Shown one piece after another: positions 37,037 through 46,417 of a DNA stretch of 64,000 nucleotides (position 1 is the first letter of the stretch; every line of letters begins with the position of its first letter). The position numbers and the translations under genes were made by a program. The notes under the pieces are model-generated. The model was not told the DNA's origin. It worked only from the letters and a program-made list of their open reading frames with translations, and made no database searches. This DNA comes from Rhodobacteraceae bacterium LNNU 3342 (lineage in GTDB: Bacteria > Pseudomonadota > Alphaproteobacteria > Rhodobacterales > Rhodobacteraceae), in contig VUAW01000003.1 of the NCBI GenBank assembly GCA_008711135.1, positions 124,001 through 188,000 on the forward strand, read 5' to 3'.

Positions 37037-39670
37037 GTGACCACCGAAACCACCGTCACGCCGATGATGGCGCAGTATCTTGACATCAAGGCACAGTACC
37101 CCGAGGCGCTGCTGTTCTACCGCATGGGCGACTTCTACGAGATGTTCTTTGACGACGCGGTTGCTGCTGCAGCGGCGCTGGACATCGCGCTGACGAAACG
37201 CGGCAAGCATCTGGGCGAGGATATCGCCATGTGCGGCGTTCCCGTGCATTCCGCCGAAGGTTACCTTCTGACGCTGATCCGCAAGGGCTTTCGCGTGGCC
37301 ATCGCCGAACAGATGGAAGACCCGGCCGAGGCGAAGAAGCGTGGATCGAAGTCGGTCGTGAAACGCGACGTGGTACGGCTGGTGACGCCGGGCACGCTGA
37401 CCGAGGAAAGCCTGCTGGAGGCACGGCGCCACAACTTCCTTGCGGCCTTTGCGCAGGTCAGGGACGAAGGCGCACTGGCATGGGTGGATATCTCTACCGG
37501 AGAGTTCCGCGTGATGCCCTGCCCACCCGCACGTCTGGGGCCGGAGCTTGCCCGGCTTGGGCCCCGGGAGGTGATCCTGTCAGAGGCGGCAGAGGCGGAT
37601 TTTTCCGGTTTAGTGGCTGAATCAGGTGCCGCAGTGACGCCCTTGGCCCGTTCGAGCTTTGACAGCGTTTCTGCCGAGAAGCGGCTTTGCGAGCTTTATC
37701 GCGTCGGCACGCTCGAGGCGTTCGGCAGCTTTTCCCGCTGCGAAGTGTCAGTGATGGGGGCCATCGTAGACTACCTCGACCTGACCCAGCGGGGACGGCT
37801 GCCGCTGCTGCGCCCGCCGCTGCGGGAGGTGGCTGACCGGTTGGTGCAGATCGACGCGGCCTCTCGCCGGAACCTGGAGATCACGTCCAGCCTTTCCGGC
37901 GGGCGCGAGGGGTCATTGCTGCATGCGATCGACCGAACAGTCACGGCAGCGGGGGCGCGGCTGTTGGAACGGCGGTTGTCCTCTCCCTCGCGGGATCTGG
38001 GACAAATCAAGGCCCGGCTGGCGGCGGTTCGGTATCTGGTGGAGGATCGTGCGCTGGCCGAAGATCTGCGCGCTGATCTGCGCAAGGCGCCCGATATGGA
38101 CCGGGCATTGTCGCGGCTGGCGCTTGACCGGGGCGGGCCCCGTGATCTTGCGGCCCTGCGCAACGGGCTGGAGCAGGCGACGCGGATTGCGGACCGGCTG
38201 GGGTCAGAGGCCCCGCCCCTGCTAACACGGGCGGCAGGTGACCTGCGCGGGCATGAGGAGCTTTGCGCCCTGCTGGATGCGGCGCTTGTGGCAGAACCGC
38301 CGCTTCAGATCCGCGACGGCGGCTTCATCGCCGGTGGCTTTGACGGGGAGTTGGATCAGGCACGCAAGCTGCGGGATGAGGGCCGCGGCGTCATTGCCGC
38401 GATGCAGACGCAATATATTGATGAATGCGGGATCACTTCACTCAAGATCAAGCACAACAACGTCCTTGGGTACTTCATCGAGACGACAGCGACCCACGCA
38501 GAACGAATGCTCGCCCCGCGGTTGAACACGCGGTTCATCCACCGGCAGACCACCGCCAACCAAGTTCGTTTCACGACCGTGGAACTGTCGGAACTGGAAA
38601 CGCGGATCCTCAATGCCGGCAATCATGCGCAAGAGATCGAGAAACGCCTGTTCGAGAGCCTGCGCAGCGCGGTGCTGGAACAGGCGGCGAAGATCGCGCA
38701 AGCGGCCCGTGCACTGGCCGAGATCGACGTGGCCGCCGGTTTCGCCGACATTGCCTGTTCGGACGACTGGACTGAGCCGAAGGTGGACGAAAGCCGTACC
38801 TTCTGCGTTACCGGCGGGCGGCATCCGGTGGTGGAGCGGGCGCTGCGGCGGCAGGGGACACCATTCGTTGCCAATGACTGCGATCTTTCCCCGCAGGACA
38901 AGGCGGCGATCTGGCTGCTGACCGGGCCGAACATGGCAGGGAAATCGACCTTCCTGCGCCAGAACGCGCTGATCGCGCTGCTGGCCCAAGCGGGGAGTTT
39001 CGTGCCAGCGGCCGAGGCTCAGGTCGGGCTGGTGTCACAACTGTTCAGCCGGGTGGGCGCAGCCGACGATCTGGCGCGTGGTCGTTCGACCTTCATGGTC
39101 GAGATGGTGGAAACGGCTGCGATCCTCAACCAGGCCGATGATCGGGCGTTGGTGATCCTGGACGAGATTGGTCGCGGCACCGCGACCTATGACGGCCTGT
39201 CGATTGCATGGGCGACGCTGGAGCATCTGCATGACGTCAACCGCTGCCGCGCCCTGTTCGCGACCCACTATCACGAGATGACGGCGCTGGCCGGCAAGCT
39301 GCAAGGGGTCGAAAATGCCACCGTTGCCGTGCGTGAGTGGGAGGGAGAAGTCATCTTCCTGCACGAGGTGCGGAAAGGCGCTGCCGACCGATCCTATGGC
39401 GTGCAGGTGGCGCGTCTGGCCGGTCTGCCCGCTTCCGTGGTCAACCGGGCGCGGATCGTGCTGGAAGCGCTGGAGGCAGGCGAAAGGGAGGGCGGGCGCA
39501 AACCCAAGGCGCTGATCGACGACCTGCCGCTTTTCGCTGCAAGCACGCCTGCGCCCGTCGTGAAACAGTCGGAAATCGAGGACCGGCTGGCGGGTGTTCT
39601 GCCCGATGAGCTGACACCGAAGGAGGCGCTGGCGCTGGTCTATGAGCTGAAGGCGCTGATCCGGGCATGA
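37037..39670 (+). CDS. mutS: DNA mismatch repair protein MutS
   Basis: 877-residue mismatch sensor. The mismatch-reading motif [12 protein letters not shown] lies at residues 28-38 with the Phe-Tyr-Glu wedge at 33-35. Connector, core and clamp domains follow. The ATPase domain has Walker [10 protein letters not shown] near residue 630, [16 protein letters not shown] (Walker B and signature) and FATHYHEM. I choose GTG 37037 because AAAGGGA precedes it at good distance; an ATG at 37064 would remove nine residues. An extension upstream to 36896 would run into maeB and is rejected. The C-terminal tail for MutL/clamp interactions is present. Confidence 0.95.
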   Translation: MTTETTVTPMMAQYLDIKAQYPEALLFYRMGDFYEMFFDDAVAAAAALDIALTKRGKHLGEDIAMCGVPVHSAEGYLLTLIRKGFRVAIAEQMEDPAEAKKRGSKSVVKRDVVRLVTPGTLTEESLLEARRHNFLAAFAQVRDEGALAWVDISTGEFRVMPCPPARLGPELARLGPREVILSEAAEADFSGLVAESGAAVTPLARSSFDSVSAEKRLCELYRVGTLEAFGSFSRCEVSVMGAIVDYLDLTQRGRLPLLRPPLREVADRLVQIDAASRRNLEITSSLSGGREGSLLHAIDRTVTAAGARLLERRLSSPSRDLGQIKARLAAVRYLVEDRALAEDLRADLRKAPDMDRALSRLALDRGGPRDLAALRNGLEQATRIADRLGSEAPPLLTRAAGDLRGHEELCALLDAALVAEPPLQIRDGGFIAGGFDGELDQARKLRDEGRGVIAAMQTQYIDECGITSLKIKHNNVLGYFIETTATHAERMLAPRLNTRFIHRQTTANQVRFTTVELSELETRILNAGNHAQEIEKRLFESLRSAVLEQAAKIAQAARALAEIDVAAGFADIACSDDWTEPKVDESRTFCVTGGRHPVVERALRRQGTPFVANDCDLSPQDKAAIWLLTGPNMAGKSTFLRQNALIALLAQAGSFVPAAEAQVGLVSQLFSRVGAADDLARGRSTFMVEMVETAAILNQADDRALVILDEIGRGTATYDGLSIAWATLEHLHDVNRCRALFATHYHEMTALAGKLQGVENATVAVREWEGEVIFLHEVRKGAADRSYGVQVARLAGLPASVVNRARIVLEALEAGEREGGRKPKALIDDLPLFAASTPAPVVKQSEIEDRLAGVLPDELTPKEALALVYELKALIRA

Positions 39671-39695
39671 AAAACCCCGGCGCAGGGCCGGGGTT
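39669..39695 (-). terminator. Intrinsic terminator of the hrcA-grpE unit
   Basis: AACCCCGG/CCGGGGTT stem with a 7-nt loop, followed on the minus strand by a T-run. It is only 5 nt beyond the grpE stop and abuts the mutS stop codon. No T-run follows on the plus strand. Confidence 0.8.
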
Positions 39696-39700
39696 CAGGA

Positions 39701-40258
39701 TCACTTGGCGGTGGGGCTTGAGGAAACGCCCACCTGCGCCGGCCGCAACAGCCGGTCGTGCAGGATGAAGCCTTCGGCCATCACCTGAATGATGCCGCCG
39801 CCGGGCACGTTCGGGACCGGAGCCTCGAACATCGCCTGGTGAAGCTGGGGATCAAATGACTCGCCCACTTCGGGGGCAATTCGCTGGATGCCGTGCTTGG
39901 AAAAGATGTTCAGAAGCTCGCGCATGGTCAGTTCGACACCTTCGAAGGCGGCGGTGGTGCGCTGTTCCTCGGTCGCGGCATCAAGCGCGCGCTTGAGGTT
40001 GTCGTAGACGGGAAGCATGTCACGGGCGAACTTGGCGCCGCCGTATTGCTCAGCCTCTTTCCGGTCGCGTTCGCCACGCTTGCGGGCGTTTTCCGCGTCG
40101 GCCAGCGCGCGCATGAAGCGGTCGCGCATTTCGTCCCGCTCGGCCGTCAGGCGTTCCACCTCGGCGGAAAGATCGGTTCCGGTCTCGAACTCGGTCGTTT
40201 CCTCGGCAAAGCCGTCTTCTTGGATTTCCGATTCCTGGTTCTGTTGTACGTCTGCCAT
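39701..40258 (-). CDS. grpE: Nucleotide exchange factor GrpE
   Basis: 185-residue cochaperone that releases ADP from DnaK. An acidic disordered N-terminus (1-30) leads into a long dimerising coiled coil (about 30-85, VERLTAERDEMRDRFMRALADAENARKRGERD) and the beta-rich C-terminal domain that contacts DnaK (IAPEVGESFDPQLHQAMFEAP, GFILHDRLLRPAQVGVS). Its ATG lies 3 nt after the hrcA stop, so both are read from one transcript. dnaK and dnaJ are not in the window. Confidence 0.96.
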   Translation of the reverse strand: MADVQQNQESEIQEDGFAEETTEFETGTDLSAEVERLTAERDEMRDRFMRALADAENARKRGERDRKEAEQYGGAKFARDMLPVYDNLKRALDAATEEQRTTAAFEGVELTMRELLNIFSKHGIQRIAPEVGESFDPQLHQAMFEAPVPNVPGGGIIQVMAEGFILHDRLLRPAQVGVSSSPTAK

Positions 40259-40261
40259 GTC

Positions 40262-41326
40262 TTACCCCTTGCCCCGGTCGGAAAGCAGTTTTCCGACCAG
40301 TTGCGCTGTATAGTCGACGATCGGCACGATCCGCCCATAGTTGAGCCGGGTCGGCCCGATCACGCCGACCGCGCCAACGATCTTACGGTCAGCGTTCATA
40401 TAAGGAGAGACGACCAGAGAGGAACCCGAAAGTGAAAAAAGCCGGTTTTCAGAGCCGATAAAAATGCGAACGCCCTCGCCTTCCTCGGCCAGTTCCAGGA
40501 ATTCGGCAATGTCGCGCTTGCGCTCAAGGTCGTCGAACAGCGTCCGAATCCGTTCAAGGTCGGTTTCGTTTCCCTCAATCAGATTCGAGCGGCCGCGCAC
40601 GATGAGCCTTTCATAGGGCTCCCCTTCATGCGCCCAGACGGCCAGCCCGTTTTCAACCAGTTCCTGCGCAAGCCGGTCGATCTGCTGGCGGTGGCGGTCG
40701 ATTTCCGATGTGATACGCTCGCGCAGGTCAGACAGGGTGAGCCCTTCGGCCATGGCGTTGAGGAAGTTCGCAGCCTCGCGCATGGCCGAGGGCGTCAGGC
40801 CCGGCGGCGGCGCGAAGATGCGGTTTTCCACATGGCCATCGGCAAAGACGAGAACCACCAATGCGCGGTCGGCACCAAGGTTGACGAAGTCGATATGCTT
40901 GATCGGGGCCTGCCGCTTGGGCGTCAGCACAAGGCTGGCGCCGTGGGTGATCCCGGACAGCGCCAACCCGATCCGGTCCAGCATGGTGCCCACGTCGCGT
41001 TCATTGCTGCCCAGCGTCGCGTCCAGCTTTTCGCGATCCTCATCGGCGACGGTCGCGACCTCCAGTAGACCGTCAACAAACATCCGCAGCCCCAGCTGCG
41101 TCGGGATGCGTCCGGCCGAGACATGGGGGCTGTCTAGGAGCCCCAGGAATTCGAGATCCTGCATCACGTTCCGGATCGTGGCGGCCGAAACCTTCTCGCT
41201 CATGGTGCGGGTCAGGGTGCGCGATCCGACGGGATCGCCGGATTCCAGATATCCTTCGACCACCCGCCGAAACACCTCGCGCGAGCGATCGTTCAGTTCA
41301 GCCAGAATCTTTGAGCCCTCATGCAT
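40262..41326 (-). CDS. hrcA: Heat-inducible transcription repressor HrcA
   Basis: 354-residue repressor that binds CIRCE operators, normally those of groESL, and loses activity on heat shock. The N-terminal winged helix (LNDRSREVFRRVVEGYLESGDPVGSRTL, SAATIRNVMQDLEFLGLLDSPHVSAGRIPT) and C-terminal GAF-like domain (RLNYGRIVPIVDYTAQLVGKLL) are typical. Two ATGs lie six bases apart. GGAAG abuts the first (41332) but is at a good distance from the second, so 41326 is chosen. No CIRCE palindrome is present in its own upstream region. Cotranscribed with grpE and divergent from rph. Confidence 0.93.
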   Translation of the reverse strand: MHEGSKILAELNDRSREVFRRVVEGYLESGDPVGSRTLTRTMSEKVSAATIRNVMQDLEFLGLLDSPHVSAGRIPTQLGLRMFVDGLLEVATVADEDREKLDATLGSNERDVGTMLDRIGLALSGITHGASLVLTPKRQAPIKHIDFVNLGADRALVVLVFADGHVENRIFAPPPGLTPSAMREAANFLNAMAEGLTLSDLRERITSEIDRHRQQIDRLAQELVENGLAVWAHEGEPYERLIVRGRSNLIEGNETDLERIRTLFDDLERKRDIAEFLELAEEGEGVRIFIGSENRLFSLSGSSLVVSPYMNADRKIVGAVGVIGPTRLNYGRIVPIVDYTAQLVGKLLSDRGKG

Positions 41327-41365
41327 CGTCATCTTCCGTTTGCACCCCGCGGGCACGCTTGCAGA

Positions 41366-41394
41366 CATTAAGGACGCTGCGCCAGAGGCGTCAA
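41366..41394 (-). promoter_or_regulatory. Putative promoter of hrcA-grpE
   Basis: On the minus strand TTGACG (41389-41394) and TTAATG (41366-41371) are spaced by 17 nt, about 40 nt before the hrcA start. The -35 is good and the -10 poor. It does not resemble a heat-shock sigma consensus. Confidence 0.35.
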
Positions 41395-41467
41395 TCCGGT
41401 CATGGAACAGGGTTGCATCGTGGTCTGCCGGGTGCCTATGTGACGGCGCAGCAAGAAAGGACATCCG

Positions 41468-42178
41468 ATGCGCCCCTCTGGCCGAAAGTTAAGCGAACTG
41501 CGCCCGATTTCAATCGAAACCGGGGTGATGAAACATGCCGAAGGCTCTTGCCTGATCAAGGTGGGCGAGACGCATGTGCTCTGCTCGGCCAGCATCGAGG
41601 ACCGGCCGCCGCCGTTCCTGAAGAACACAGGCCTTGGCTGGGTAACGGCAGAATACGGAATGCTGCCGCGCGCCACCAACACCCGCAACCGGCGCGAGGC
41701 GGCTTCGGGCAAGCAACAGGGCCGCACGATCGAGATTCAGCGCCTGATCGGCCGGGCGCTGCGCGCGGGCGTTGACCGAGTTGCCCTTGGCGAACGGCAG
41801 ATCACCATCGACTGTGACGTGATCCAGGCAGATGGTGGCACCCGCTGCGCCGCGATCACCGGCGGCTGGGTAGCGCTGCGGCTCGCCGTGAACAAGCTGA
41901 TGAAGGCGGGGATGGTGACAAGCGACCCGATCCTTGACCACGTGGCCGCGGTGTCCTGCGGGATCTATGCCGGCCAGTCGGTGCTTGATCTCGACTATGC
42001 CGAAGATAGCGAGGCCGGCACTGACGGTAACTTCATCCTCACCGGCGCTGGCCGGCTGATCGAGGTGCAGATGTCGGCCGAGGGCGCCACGTTTTCGCGT
42101 GACCAGATGACCGAGCTTCTGGACCTTGCAGAGGCAGGGATTGGCGAGCTGGTCGCGGCGCAGAAGGCGGCTCTTTGA
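41468..42178 (+). CDS. rph: Ribonuclease PH
   Basis: 236-residue phosphorolytic 3'-5' exoribonuclease trimming tRNA precursors. Clear signatures include [77 protein letters not shown] and the catalytic [28 protein letters not shown] precedes ATG 41468. The stop shares a base with the rdgB start (TGATG). First gene of the coupled series rph-rdgB-ridA-hemW-DUF454. Confidence 0.97.
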   Translation: MRPSGRKLSELRPISIETGVMKHAEGSCLIKVGETHVLCSASIEDRPPPFLKNTGLGWVTAEYGMLPRATNTRNRREAASGKQQGRTIEIQRLIGRALRAGVDRVALGERQITIDCDVIQADGGTRCAAITGGWVALRLAVNKLMKAGMVTSDPILDHVAAVSCGIYAGQSVLDLDYAEDSEAGTDGNFILTGAGRLIEVQMSAEGATFSRDQMTELLDLAEAGIGELVAAQKAAL

Positions 42179-42786
42179 TGCGGCGGTTCAGCGGTGACAG
42201 GCTGCTGATCGCCACGCACAACGCGGGCAAGCTGGAGGAGATCGCCGCCCTGCTTGCCCCGTTTGGGATCGGGGTCACCTCGGCCGCGGACCATGGGCTG
42301 CCAGAGCCTGCCGAAACCGGGACGACCTTTGTTGGGAACGCCCGGATCAAGGCGCATGCGGCGGCGCAGGCGACAGGCCTGCCCGCCCTTGCCGACGACA
42401 GCGGGATCGAGGTTGATGGGCTGGATGGCGCCCCCGGCGTCTGGACTGCCGACTGGGCAGAGACGCCAGGTGGCCGGGACTTTGCCATGGCGATGACCCG
42501 CACCTGGCGCGAGCTGGAGGAGCGGAATGCCCCCTTCCCTCGCACCGCGCGGTTCCGCTGCACCCTGGTCCTTGCTTGGCCTGATGGCCATGATGAGGTG
42601 TTCGACGGCAGGATGGAGGGGCAGATCGTCTGGCCGATGCGGGGCGGGCATGGTCACGGCTATGACCCGATCTTCCAGCCGCAGGGCTTTGATCTGACCT
42701 TTGCCGAGATGCCGCCGGAACAGAAGAACAGGATCAGCCACCGCGCGGATGCCTTCCGGAAGCTGATCGACGGCTGTTTCGCATGA
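42178..42786 (+). CDS. rdgB: Non-canonical purine NTP pyrophosphatase (RdgB/HAM1)
   Basis: 202-residue sanitation enzyme hydrolysing ITP, dITP and XTP to monophosphates. Signatures are LLIATHNAGKLEEI, FVGNARIKAHAAAQATGLPALADDSGIEVDGLDGAPGVWTADWA and GHGYDPIFQPQGFDLTFAEMPPEQKNRISHRADAF. The ATG overlaps the rph stop in TGATG; a TTG one codon earlier is also in frame but less likely. Together with rph the order is common in alphaproteobacteria. Overlaps the RidA gene by four bases. Confidence 0.95.
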   Translation: MRRFSGDRLLIATHNAGKLEEIAALLAPFGIGVTSAADHGLPEPAETGTTFVGNARIKAHAAAQATGLPALADDSGIEVDGLDGAPGVWTADWAETPGGRDFAMAMTRTWRELEERNAPFPRTARFRCTLVLAWPDGHDEVFDGRMEGQIVWPMRGGHGHGYDPIFQPQGFDLTFAEMPPEQKNRISHRADAFRKLIDGCFA

Positions 42787-43157
42787 GGCGGATCCCTACT
42801 GGCTCGCCCTTTGAGGCCGCGATGGGCTATTCCCGCGCAGTGGTCAAGGGCGGCTGGTGCTTCGTGTCGGGCGTAACCGGCTATGACTATACGACAATGG
42901 AGATGCCGGATGACGCCGCGCGGCAGGCGCGGAACTGTTTCTCCACGATAGAGACTGTTCTGACTGACGCCGGGTTCGAGATGGCGGATATTGTCCGGGT
43001 GCAATATACGGTCACCGACTCCCGTGTGCCGGACGAGGTCGCCCCTGTCCTGGCGGAAGTTCTGGGGCAAATCCGCCCTGCCGCGACCATGGTGGTCGCC
43101 GGGCTTATCCGCCCCGAGATGCGGATCGAAATCGAAGTGACAGCCTTCAAGGGGTAG
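42783..43157 (+). CDS. RidA-family protein (YjgF/YER057c/UK114)
   Basis: 124 residues of the trimeric Rid family. Canonical RidA enzymes deaminate reactive enamines released by PLP enzymes such as threonine deaminase (ilvA at 28.8 kb). Here the sequence GYSRAVVKGGWCFVSGVTGYDY and GFEMADIVRVQYTVTD and RPAATMVVAGLIRPEMRIEIEVTAF matches the fold. The active-site arginine of canonical RidA (in a motif like NxRxxPARxxxxV) is not clear; the equivalent reads LGQIRPAATMVVAGL, so it may belong to another Rid subgroup. Coupled to rdgB and hemW. Confidence 0.85.
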   Translation: MRRIPTGSPFEAAMGYSRAVVKGGWCFVSGVTGYDYTTMEMPDDAARQARNCFSTIETVLTDAGFEMADIVRVQYTVTDSRVPDEVAPVLAEVLGQIRPAATMVVAGLIRPEMRIEIEVTAFKG

Positions 43158-43159
43158 AG

Positions 43160-44320
43160 ATGGACGACTGGCAGAACGGCGGCTTTGGGCTTTACCTGCA
43201 CTGGCCGTTCTGTCAGTCGAAATGCCCCTACTGCGATTTCAATTCCCATGTTTCGGCACAGATCGACCAGCGGCGCTGGCAGGCAGCCTACCTGTCCGAG
43301 ATCGAGCGGCTGGGCGCCGAGACTCAGGGACGAATCCTCAACACCGTGTTCTTTGGCGGCGGCACCCCGAGCCTTATGGAGCCCGAACTGGTGGCTGCTA
43401 TCCTAGACAAGATTCGCGCAACTTGGCCGCGATCGAATGACTGGGAAGTGACGCTTGAGGCGAACCCTACCTCGGTTGAGGCTGGACGCTTCCGCGGCTA
43501 TCGCGATGCCGGGGTGACGCGGCTTTCGATGGGGATTCAGTCTCTGAATAACGATGATTTACGGCAGCTTGGGCGGCTGCACACGGCTGAAGAGGCGCGA
43601 CAGGCATTCGATATCGCCCGAGCATGCTTCGATCGGGTGAGCTTTGACCTGATCTATGCACGCCAGCATCAGACACTTGTCCAATGGAAGGCAGAACTGA
43701 CCGAGGCCTTGGCCATGAGCCTGGATCACCTGTCGCTTTATCAACTGACGATCGAGGATGGCACAGCGTTCGGCGCGCGACATGATGCAGGTAAGCTGCG
43801 CGGCCTGCCCGAGGATGACCTTGCCGCCGACATGTATGCCCTGACGCAAGACCTGTGTGCGGCGGCCGGAATGCCTGCCTATGAGGTGTCAAATCACGCA
43901 GCGGAAGGGTCAGAGTCCCGGCACAACCTGATCTACTGGCGTTATGGGGACTATGGTGGCATCGGGCCAGGGGCGCATGGACGCCTCACGCTGGGAGGCC
44001 AGCGTTATGCCACCGACACGCCAAAGTCGCCCCTCGGCTGGCTGCGTAAGGTGGAGACAACAGGGATTGGCGAAGAGACCCGGACCCCAGTACCCCCACA
44101 GGATGCGGCGGCAGAATACCTCATGATGAGCCTCCGCTTGCGGGAAGGCACCGATCTTGCCCGGTACAAGGCAATGGCAGGTGAAACCCCTTGTGTAGAG
44201 ACTATTGCGGAGATGGAAGAGATGGACTTCCTGCGCCGGGAAGGGTCACGCCTAATCGCGACTGAAAGGGGCCGGATGGTTCTCAACGCGTTGATCCGCG
44301 AACTGCTACCGGTAGCATGA
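43160..44320 (+). CDS. hemW: Radical SAM heme chaperone HemW
   Basis: 386 residues. The radical SAM cluster motif is Cys18, Cys22, Cys25 in WPFCQSKCPYCDFNSH. HemW differs from the coproporphyrinogen dehydrogenase HemN by a single N-terminal motif and by HNLIYWRYGDYGGIGPGAHGR, both present here. HemW binds heme and delivers it to respiratory proteins such as NarI-type cytochromes. Other conserved parts are FFGGGTPSLM, EANPTSVEA, RLSMGIQSLNNDDLRQLGRLH and SFDLIYARQHQT. It starts 2 nt after the RidA stop and overlaps the DUF454 gene by four bases. Confidence 0.93.
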   Translation: MDDWQNGGFGLYLHWPFCQSKCPYCDFNSHVSAQIDQRRWQAAYLSEIERLGAETQGRILNTVFFGGGTPSLMEPELVAAILDKIRATWPRSNDWEVTLEANPTSVEAGRFRGYRDAGVTRLSMGIQSLNNDDLRQLGRLHTAEEARQAFDIARACFDRVSFDLIYARQHQTLVQWKAELTEALAMSLDHLSLYQLTIEDGTAFGARHDAGKLRGLPEDDLAADMYALTQDLCAAAGMPAYEVSNHAAEGSESRHNLIYWRYGDYGGIGPGAHGRLTLGGQRYATDTPKSPLGWLRKVETTGIGEETRTPVPPQDAAAEYLMMSLRLREGTDLARYKAMAGETPCVETIAEMEEMDFLRREGSRLIATERGRMVLNALIRELLPVA

Positions 44321-44673
44321 TCCGGGTCTTCTGGGCCACTGCGGGAGTGTTGGCGGTCATATTCGGGATGATCGGCGCCGTCATGCCTCTGCTTCCGACG
44401 GTGCCGTTTCTGCTTCTTGCGGCCTTCTGCTTTGCCCGATCCTCTGAGAGGCTTCACGCTTGGTTGTTGCAGCATCCGCGACTCGGCCCTCCGATCCGCG
44501 AATGGCAACAGCGTGGCGCTATTTCACGTCGCGCAAAATGGCTGGCGATTGGATCGATCCTCGCCACCTTCGGAATTTCCGTGATCATCGGGCTACGACC
44601 GCTAATCCTGCTGATTCAGGGTCTGACACTTACCGGCGTCGCCCTATTCATCTGGACGCGGCCGGAGCGCTAG
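44317..44673 (+). CDS. YbaN-family (DUF454) small membrane protein
   Basis: 118 residues. Two hydrophobic hairpins are predicted, at about 5-40 and 75-112. The diagnostic signature is GMIGAVMPLLPTVPFLLLAAFCFARSSERLHAWLLQHP followed by GPPIREWQQRGAISRRAKWLA. The function of DUF454/YbaN is unknown. It is last in the rph-hemW transcript, overlapping hemW by four bases. Its stop TAG overlaps the parB stop on the opposite strand within CTAG. Confidence 0.88.
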   Translation: MIRVFWATAGVLAVIFGMIGAVMPLLPTVPFLLLAAFCFARSSERLHAWLLQHPRLGPPIREWQQRGAISRRAKWLAIGSILATFGISVIIGLRPLILLIQGLTLTGVALFIWTRPER

Positions 44674-45590
44674 GCGTCCAGTCGAAGCTTTGGGCGAGCT
44701 ACAGTCAGCATCTGGCACAGCGCGTCGAGATCTTCCAGCGTCGCGTAGCTGATCGTGATGCGCCCAGCCTGCTCCCCTACCCTGTGGTCAATCTCGACCC
44801 GCATGCCAAGGTTGGCCGATAGATCCCCTTCCAAGGCACGGGTATCCGCATCCTTCTCAGCGGCAACTGCTCCCGCTTTGCGCTTTGCACCTTCGGCAGC
44901 CTTGGGCTTTTTCACCAAGGCTTCGGTTTCCCGAACAGAAAGATCGCGCGCGATCACCTGCCGGGCAAGTTCCGATGCGTTCGCCGTGGTGATAAGTGCC
45001 CTGGCATGACCGGCGGTCAGCTTCCCTTCCCGGAGGTAGTCCTGCACCTCTTCAGGAAGCTGCAAGAGGCGCATCAGGTTCGCGATATGGCTGCGGCTTT
45101 TGCTCAACGCCTCTGCCAGCTTTTCCTGGGTATGGCCAAAGCGATCCATGAGCTGACGATAACCCATCGCCTCCTCGACCGGGTTCAGGTCGGCGCGCTG
45201 GATGTTTTCGATGATGGCGATTTCCAGAACTTCGGTGTCAGAGAATTCCCGGACAACAACCGGAACCTCATGCAACTTGGCCATCTGGGCGGCTCGCCAG
45301 CGGCGTTCGCCCGCGACGATTTCGTAAGTGCCGGCGCCCTGGTCCTTTGGCCGCACGATCAGGGGCTGGATGATCCCCTTTTCCCGAATAGAAGCTGCCA
45401 GTTCTTCAAGCGCCTCTCGCGTGAAGTGTCGCCGCGGCTGGTCGGGGTTGGGGATGACCTTTTCGACCGGCAGGACCAGATCCGCCCTCCGCGCTCGCTC
45501 TGTTTCTGCAGCTGTCTGATCCAAACTCACATCCGCCATCAACGCTGAAAGCCCACGTCCAAGACCGCGCCGTTCCTGCCGCTTGTCCAT
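44670..45590 (-). CDS. parB: Chromosome partitioning protein ParB (parS-binding CTPase)
   Basis: 306 residues. ParB binds parS and slides along DNA as a CTP-dependent clamp, then directs origin segregation through ParA. The CTP-binding elements GERRWRAAQMA (GERR at 94-97) and ENIQRADLNPVEEA (128-141) are intact. A helix-turn-helix follows (TQEKLAEALSKSRSHIANLMRLLQLPEEVQDYL). A charged linker (KAAEGAKRKAGAVAAEKDAD) precedes the C-terminal dimerisation domain. The start is ATG 45590, overlapping the parA stop (TGATG). Two parS sites lie 1.4 and 3.3 kb upstream. Confidence 0.97.
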   Translation of the reverse strand: MDKRQERRGLGRGLSALMADVSLDQTAAETERARRADLVLPVEKVIPNPDQPRRHFTREALEELAASIREKGIIQPLIVRPKDQGAGTYEIVAGERRWRAAQMAKLHEVPVVVREFSDTEVLEIAIIENIQRADLNPVEEAMGYRQLMDRFGHTQEKLAEALSKSRSHIANLMRLLQLPEEVQDYLREGKLTAGHARALITTANASELARQVIARDLSVRETEALVKKPKAAEGAKRKAGAVAAEKDADTRALEGDLSANLGMRVEIDHRVGEQAGRITISYATLEDLDALCQMLTVARPKLRLDA

Positions 45591-46417
45591 CAATGCTGCC
45601 CCTCTACCTGTTGTGGTGTGGTGTTATGACGCTCCATCATCTCGCGTGCCAACGCGCGATAGGCTTGGCTCCCTCGCGAATTCGGGTCATAATTCAGCAC
45701 CGGCATAGCGTAAGAAGGCGCCTCGCTGACCCGGACATTCCGGGGAACCACCGTGTTGAAAACCAAAGCCCCAAGGTTGTCCCGGGCATCCTGTTCAACC
45801 TGCTGGGAGAGGTTGTTGCGGCCGTCGTACATCGTAAGCACGACGCCCTCAATCCGGAGATCAGGGTTCGCGGACTGACGCACTTGGCGCACCGTCAACA
45901 AAAGCTGCGACAGCCCTTCAAGGGCAAAGAATTCACTTTGCAGGGGCACCAAGATCGACTGAGCGGCGACCATTGCATTCACAGTCAAGAGGCTCAGCGA
46001 CGGCGGGCAGTCGATCAGGATGTAGTTAAACTCGAAACGGGCGATGCCCGACTGCGTCAACGACCGCTGCAACAAAAAGCTCCGCCGGTCTGCGCTACCG
46101 AAGTCCATATCAGCAGAAGAAAGATCCGTCGTGGCCGGGCAGAGCCAGATGTTGTTAAAGCCTGTTGCCGCGATGACCTCCTCAATTGGCGCATCATCAA
46201 GCAGCAAGTCATAGGTGGTATAGCGTCGTTCGCTCGGCTCCACGCCCAGTCCCGTTGATGCATTGCCCTGAGGGTCGAGGTCCACAACCAGGATGCGGAA
46301 CCCCTCCTCTGCCAGTGCGGCGGCAAGGTTGATGGCAGTGGTCGTTTTTCCGACGCCGCCCTTCTGGTTGGCAACAGCAATGATGCGCGGGCCGGAGCCT
46401 TGCCGATGTTCAGACAC
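45590..46417 (-). CDS. parA: Chromosome partitioning ATPase ParA
   Basis: 275-residue deviant Walker ATPase that pulls the ParB-parS complex across the nucleoid. Deviant Walker A KGGVGKTT lies at 19-26, preceded by RIIAVANQ. ILVVDLDPQGNASTGLGV and ILIDCPPSLSLLTVNAMVAA are the other nucleotide motifs. The start is GTG 46417: GGAGG lies 9 nt upstream and the ORF overlaps the rsmG stop by eight bases. The frame continues upstream to 46513 inside rsmG and is rejected because it lacks a ribosome binding site. ParB bound to the parS in rsmG might control this operon. Confidence 0.96.
   Translation of the reverse strand: MSEHRQGSGPRIIAVANQKGGVGKTTTAINLAAALAEEGFRILVVDLDPQGNASTGLGVEPSERRYTTYDLLLDDAPIEEVIAATGFNNIWLCPATTDLSSADMDFGSADRRSFLLQRSLTQSGIARFEFNYILIDCPPSLSLLTVNAMVAAQSILVPLQSEFFALEGLSQLLLTVRQVRQSANPDLRIEGVVLTMYDGRNNLSQQVEQDARDNLGALVFNTVVPRNVRVSEAPSYAMPVLNYDPNSRGSQAYRALAREMMERHNTTPQQVEGQH

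Noticed and set aside
41327-41467. Possible CIRCE operator upstream of hrcA
   Set aside because: No TTAGCACTC-N9-GAGTGCTAA-like palindrome is present in the hrcA-rph spacer.
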